NCBI RefSeq assembly: GCF_934230905.1
Contig: NZ_CAKQFJ010000001.1
Coordinates: 1 to 64,000, forward strand
DNA: 64,000 nucleotides
Direction: 5' to 3'
DNA from: an uncultured Veillonella sp.
GTDB lineage: Bacteria; Bacillota; Negativicutes; Veillonellales; Veillonellaceae
The position numbers were made by a program, and so were the translations under genes. Positions 60,586 to 64,000 of this stretch are shown here, piece after piece (the first letter of the stretch is position 1; the number at the start of each line of letters is the position of its first letter). The notes under the pieces are model-generated. The model worked only from the letters and a program-made list of their open reading frames with translations, was not told the origin of the DNA and searched no databases.

Positions 60586-61491
60586 ATGGTCAAAAAACTG
60601 GTTTTGTTAGTTGTTGGCGTATTGATGGCAGCTCTATTTGCAGGCTGTGGTAACGATGCACCAAAGGAGCAAGCAAGTAAAAAAATCCAAGTGGTAACAA
60701 GTTTTAATGCTATGTCTGAATTTGTAAAGGCCATTGGTGGCGATAAGGTAGAGGTATCTACGATTATTCCAGATGGTACAGAACCACATGATTTTGAATT
60801 AAAGCCTGAGGATATGAAGCAGTTGGCATCAGCGCAAGTCTTTGTTTATAATGGTTTAGGCATGGAACCATGGGCACAACAAGCAATTGATGCGGCTAAA
60901 AATGATAAGCTTGTATCAGTTAAAGCATCTGATGGTGTAGAGGCTATAAAAAATACAGATCCTGACGAAATTAAAGAACATGGTGCTGAAGATCCTCATT
61001 CATGGTTGTCTTTGAAAAATGCTAAGGTAGAAGTTAAAAATATTAAAGATGCATTGGTGAAAGTCGATCCTGACAATAAGGCTTATTATGAAAAGAATTA
61101 TAATGATTATGTAGCAAAATTAGATGCGATGATTCAAAAGTATGAAGGTCAATTCGCAAAAGCAGCACACAAGAATTTTGTAACAGGTCATGCAGCCTTT
61201 GCATATCTTTGTCGTGATTTTGGATTAGAACAAAATAGTGTAGAAGATATATTTGCTGAAGGAGAACCGAACGCAGCACAATTGGCTAAACTCATCGAAT
61301 ACTGTAAGGAAAACAAGATTACAACTATTTTTGCAGAAGAAATGGCTAGCCCTGAAGTATCCAAAACATTAGCTCAAGAAGTAGGCGCCAAAGTAGAAAC
61401 GATTTATACTATTGAAAGCAAAGAGGATGATAAAACATATCTTCAAAGAATGGATGATAATTTGACTAAAATCTTAGCAAGTTTGCAATAA
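60586..61491 (+). CDS. znuA: Zinc ABC transporter substrate-binding lipoprotein
   Basis: A 301-residue metal-binding lipoprotein. Lipobox FAGC sets the lipid on Cys21. Putative zinc ligands are His in GTEPHDFELKP, His in EDPHSWLSL, His in VTGHAAFAYL and the acidic residue in FAEEMASPEV, following the ZnuA/PsaA (cluster A-I) pattern. The His/Asp-rich loop of some ZnuA proteins is very short here (KEHGAEDPH). AAAAAGGAGG precedes ATG 60586; an upstream ATG at 60550 lacks a lipoprotein signal. Divergent from znuC. Confidence 0.92.
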   Translation: MVKKLVLLVVGVLMAALFAGCGNDAPKEQASKKIQVVTSFNAMSEFVKAIGGDKVEVSTIIPDGTEPHDFELKPEDMKQLASAQVFVYNGLGMEPWAQQAIDAAKNDKLVSVKASDGVEAIKNTDPDEIKEHGAEDPHSWLSLKNAKVEVKNIKDALVKVDPDNKAYYEKNYNDYVAKLDAMIQKYEGQFAKAAHKNFVTGHAAFAYLCRDFGLEQNSVEDIFAEGEPNAAQLAKLIEYCKENKITTIFAEEMASPEVSKTLAQEVGAKVETIYTIESKEDDKTYLQRMDDNLTKILASLQ

Positions 61492-61666
61492 CTTATTATG
61501 AGTAAAATTAAACTATTTATAACATAAATATATAATAACATTAAAAGCAAGGTGTAGAGTATGCCTTGCTTTTGTGTTATAATAAATGAGCAATTCATGA
61601 AGGATTGCATTGCTTGTATTGAAACATGTTTTAGTATTGTTGTATTAATAAGTATCAAGGGGACAT

Positions 61667-62335
61667 ATGATTGAATTTTTTGATCGATTAGTAGGGCCTA
61701 TAGATGCAGATGGTGCACGCATATATCGTCAGCGCACGGATATGACCCAGCTAGTTGTGATGATTATACTATCCGTTATATGTTATCAATTCACTGTTAT
61801 CGGTGATTCGGTCTATGCGGATGCCATGAAAAACTTCATTATGAATCCCACAACATTTGTAAAACTGGACCAGCTTCCAATGATGAATGTTATAGAAATC
61901 AATGCTCTTTTACAAAAGTTGAATACGACGACACCACTTTGGGATGTAAGTAGTTGGCTGTTGATGATTGTGAAAGCATTAGTTATGTCGATACTCATTA
62001 GTGGATATGCCTTATGGCGGTCTCGTCATTGTTATACGGTGACTATTTTAACAGGTGTATTTCATTGTATTGCGTATGCACAATTGGTGATAGGTATCTA
62101 TATGCTAAGCTTAGGTGTACTTTTAAGTTTTGCTAAGGCACCAGTCATTCTTGTATTGCTGTTAGGTGTATTCCTTACGATTATTTGCTTCCTTCTTACC
62201 ATGTCGTTAATTACTGTGGTAGGTCGTATTGTAGGAGCCACCGTTTCGGGAAGTGCATTTGAAGGGCTTCTTGTCATTTCTGGTGTCTATGTCATTTGGG
62301 TGGGAATGAAATTTTTAGGCATATTATTATTTTAA
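61667..62335 (+). CDS. Yip1-like membrane protein of unknown function
   Basis: A 222-residue membrane protein with about five predicted helices. Its layout (cytosolic N-terminus with FFDRLVGPIDAD, then helices separated by a long first loop, with ending IWVGMKFLGILLF) resembles bacterial Yip1-domain proteins, but I make this call only tentatively. AAGGGGACAT precedes the ATG. It stands alone between znuA and a FliB-like gene on the other strand. Confidence 0.6.
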   Translation: MIEFFDRLVGPIDADGARIYRQRTDMTQLVVMIILSVICYQFTVIGDSVYADAMKNFIMNPTTFVKLDQLPMMNVIEINALLQKLNTTTPLWDVSSWLLMIVKALVMSILISGYALWRSRHCYTVTILTGVFHCIAYAQLVIGIYMLSLGVLLSFAKAPVILVLLLGVFLTIICFLLTMSLITVVGRIVGATVSGSAFEGLLVISGVYVIWVGMKFLGILLF

Positions 62336-62370
62336 AAAAACACATTCCGTGTAGATGGAATGTGTTTTTT
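62335..62370. terminator. Bidirectional terminator
   Basis: AAAAAACACATTCC and its complement GGAATGTGTTTTTT separate the convergent membrane-protein and FliB-like genes. Confidence 0.9.
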
Positions 62371-62398
62371 GTTTAAATATAAAAATAGCAACTACGCA

Positions 62399-63316
62399 TT
62401 ATTTATGGTAGTTGCTATTTTCATATTTTTGGAATAAGAAGGCTACATTATCTTCGTCGTACTCAATTTGTTCAGACCAACGTCTAATTTGTTCAGGTAA
62501 ATCACCAAACTGATGTGTAAGTAATGCAATGAATAATGTAGCATCAAATGCATATCGTATAAGTGTATCTAAGGAATATTCTGCGAGCATGTCGATTTGG
62601 CGATATAGTATATACTGATATACCTTATTAAGCGTGCATAGAACTTTGTCATCAAGGTTGAGTAAGTCTATCGTAGTTGATACTGTTGATGAGGATACCA
62701 TAGTTTGTAAATCGGTTAGTTGTTCTGTCCACTCTTCATCGATTGGTTCCGTCTTTTTGTATAAAGTAATTAACTCTTTGCAGTAGCGGATAGACTGTTT
62801 GGGCGTAAATTGGCAAATAGTTGGATTGATTTCCAAGGCTAATAGTTCAAAAATATTTTGTAATGCAGGACGATCAGTAGCATTAAATTCACCTTCATCA
62901 TCTTCAATGGTGAATTGTAATTGATCACCTTCGGTAGCCAGTAACTTTTCTACTGATTCTTCACAAGATAATCCCACGCCACAAAGCTCGAGGTCTTCTA
63001 TGTATTTATAGAAGCGGGGGTGCATATGACAAGTATCGCATAGGCTATCTTCTCCAAGTTCTAGGACTACACGGCATAAACCGTCTTTACGTAAAAGAGG
63101 GCAGGTGGGATGTGCATCACTAAACATAAAATAATAGCCTTCGTCGTCGACAGTCATAAATTTTCGAAGATCCTCACCTAAGGGTGTAGGTAATGTTTGA
63201 TATAATTTTGCTGTTTCTTCATCAACATCGATAGTCCATTTTTGACAACACGTATGATGGCACTGATTGGCTTTGCATTGAAAGGTATGATAAAAAGTTG
63301 GATATAAAGAAATCAT
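62399..63316 (-). CDS. FliB-like cysteine-rich protein
   Basis: A 305-residue protein. The N-terminal half holds a cluster of cysteines (FQCKANQCHHTCCQKW, CPLLRKDGLCR, DSLCDTCHMHPRFY, ELCGVGLSCEES), which matches the pattern of FliB/YkgJ-type proteins proposed to bind an Fe-S or zinc centre. FliB is known as a flagellin lysine N-methylase, but no flagellar gene is in this window and the presumed genus is non-motile, so the target must differ. ATG 63316 was chosen; a GTG at 63325 is possible. Ribosome binding site is weak. Confidence 0.75.
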   Translation of the reverse strand: MISLYPTFYHTFQCKANQCHHTCCQKWTIDVDEETAKLYQTLPTPLGEDLRKFMTVDDEGYYFMFSDAHPTCPLLRKDGLCRVVLELGEDSLCDTCHMHPRFYKYIEDLELCGVGLSCEESVEKLLATEGDQLQFTIEDDEGEFNATDRPALQNIFELLALEINPTICQFTPKQSIRYCKELITLYKKTEPIDEEWTEQLTDLQTMVSSSTVSTTIDLLNLDDKVLCTLNKVYQYILYRQIDMLAEYSLDTLIRYAFDATLFIALLTHQFGDLPEQIRRWSEQIEYDEDNVAFLFQKYENSNYHK

Positions 63317-63511
63317 AGTACTCACTTGTATATAATCATTATTTACTACTAATTCATTATTTACTATTATATGAATAATTAAATTGTAACATATACTATA
63401 TATTCATGGCGTAATATTTTACAATATTTTTATATTCGTGAAAGTCCTTATTATTGTGTATAATAGTTATATATGGAATATTTACTTACACTAATTATGG
63501 AGGAGAATCTT

Positions 63512-64000
63512 ATGAAATCTATGTTCGTAAAAGGTGGTATTGCATTGGCATTAGCAGTGGCATTTGGGGTAAATGCACAAGTTGTAGATGCGGCTAGTAT
63601 TGTACCTGTACAACCAACAGTTGAGGTCGTTAATGCTAACCATCCAGGTATTGTAGGTGCTAATACATTGTTGAATGCATTTATTCAGCAACATCCAAAG
63701 GCGGCTATTACTGAAATTGCATTTGATGGTGAAGATAGTCAAATTAAATATGAAGTTGAAGGCTTTGACGCAACAGGCAAATATGCATTAAAGTATAATT
63801 ATAATACCAATCAAATTGGTGATACTAAAGAAGGCGCATATAAACCTTCTTTAGATAATAAAGCGTTTAATCCTACTCGTATTTTGGCGCCTCAAACAGT
63901 TGTAAATTTTGCATTTGCACAAGCTAAAGGGCAAGCAACAAGTCTTAATGCTTGGTCTGTAAAGAATGAAAAAGGTCGTTTTGTATACGAAGTAAAATTT
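63512..64000 (+). CDS. Secreted PepSY-like protein, truncated by the window end
   Basis: The visible 163 codons start with a Sec signal peptide (KSMFVKGGIALALAVAFGVNA, read as K plus a hydrophobic core) cleaved near VVDAA. The mature part resembles PepSY-type domains: a helix (GANTLLNAFIQQHPKAA) followed by ITEIAFDGEDSQIKYEVEGFD strands, then a second partial unit (NFAFAQAKGQ...WSVKNEKGRFVYEVKF). PepSY domains occur in protease-inhibitor and envelope proteins. AATTATGGAGGAGAAT precedes the ATG. The end lies outside the window. Confidence 0.75.
   Translation, partial: MKSMFVKGGIALALAVAFGVNAQVVDAASIVPVQPTVEVVNANHPGIVGANTLLNAFIQQHPKAAITEIAFDGEDSQIKYEVEGFDATGKYALKYNYNTNQIGDTKEGAYKPSLDNKAFNPTRILAPQTVVNFAFAQAKGQATSLNAWSVKNEKGRFVYEVKF

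Overview
The window (about 39-40% GC by eye) looks like a chromosomal segment of an anaerobic Veillonella species (class Negativicutes, diderm Firmicutes). Firmicutes-type traits are tRNA-sensing T-box leaders, strong AGGAGG ribosome binding sites and many rho-independent terminators. Diderm traits are beta-barrel proteins of the inverse-autotransporter type and TonB-C-like periplasmic proteins. The metabolic content fits a nitrate-respiring, organic-acid-using anaerobe: NarGHJI, NarK, DcuA, PEP carboxykinase, Ni-CO dehydrogenase and cobalamin-controlled uptake. The genus call is inference from gene content, not from a database match.

Layout. 1-4.9 kb: a T-box-controlled leucine operon, leuA-leuC-leuD-leuB. 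5-8.3 kb: an ECF-type S component, two small paralogous lipoproteins, a frameshifted third lipoprotein and an anchored protein of unknown function. 8.3-11.8 kb: a probable small RNA, then the T-box and ileS. 12.1-16.3 kb: a 25-residue peptide gene with its own promoter and terminator, then three tandem outer-membrane barrels. 16.3-21.8 kb: a Sel1-repeat protein, an array of palindrome-bearing repeats, an orphan amino-acid-binding lipoprotein and an M20 amidohydrolase. 22-25.7 kb: a HAD phosphatase, ferredoxin, guaA and an acetyltransferase beside a broken relative. 25.7-30.5 kb: a cobalamin riboswitch ahead of two tandem binding lipoproteins, permease and ATPase. 30.6-35.7 kb: a 31-residue cationic peptide, two TonB-C-like proteins, a DUF438-type protein, pckA and repeats. 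36-38.2 kb: CooS with a histidine-rich N-terminus. 38.4-39.1 kb: a compact locus with the architecture of an Fst/par type I toxin-antitoxin system. 39.2-48.8 kb: narK, a Crp/Fnr regulator, narGHJI and a ferric-reductase-like membrane protein. 49-54 kb: MFS and LysE exporters, a LysR regulator, a YeiH-family protein and a carbonic anhydrase. 54-58.3 kb: bioD-bioA with BirA-like operators, dcuA and a YciI-like protein. 58.4-61.5 kb: zur-znuB-znuC divergent from znuA, with a candidate Zur operator between them. 61.6-64 kb: a membrane protein, a FliB-like protein and a PepSY-like secreted protein cut by the window end.

Three observations stand out. First, the toxin-antitoxin-like locus at 38.5-38.8 kb: a 25-residue hydrophobic peptide, an SD-sequestering GNRA hairpin, a convergent antisense transcript, two shared repeats and a common terminator. 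Second, a dispersed palindromic element, consensus CTCCACCGGCCGGGTCTG-hairpin-CAGGGCCAAAGTCG, sitting in the loops of intergenic terminators and building a mosaic array at 18.75-19.5 kb. Third, very small peptide genes with full expression signals, which ordinary gene calling would miss.
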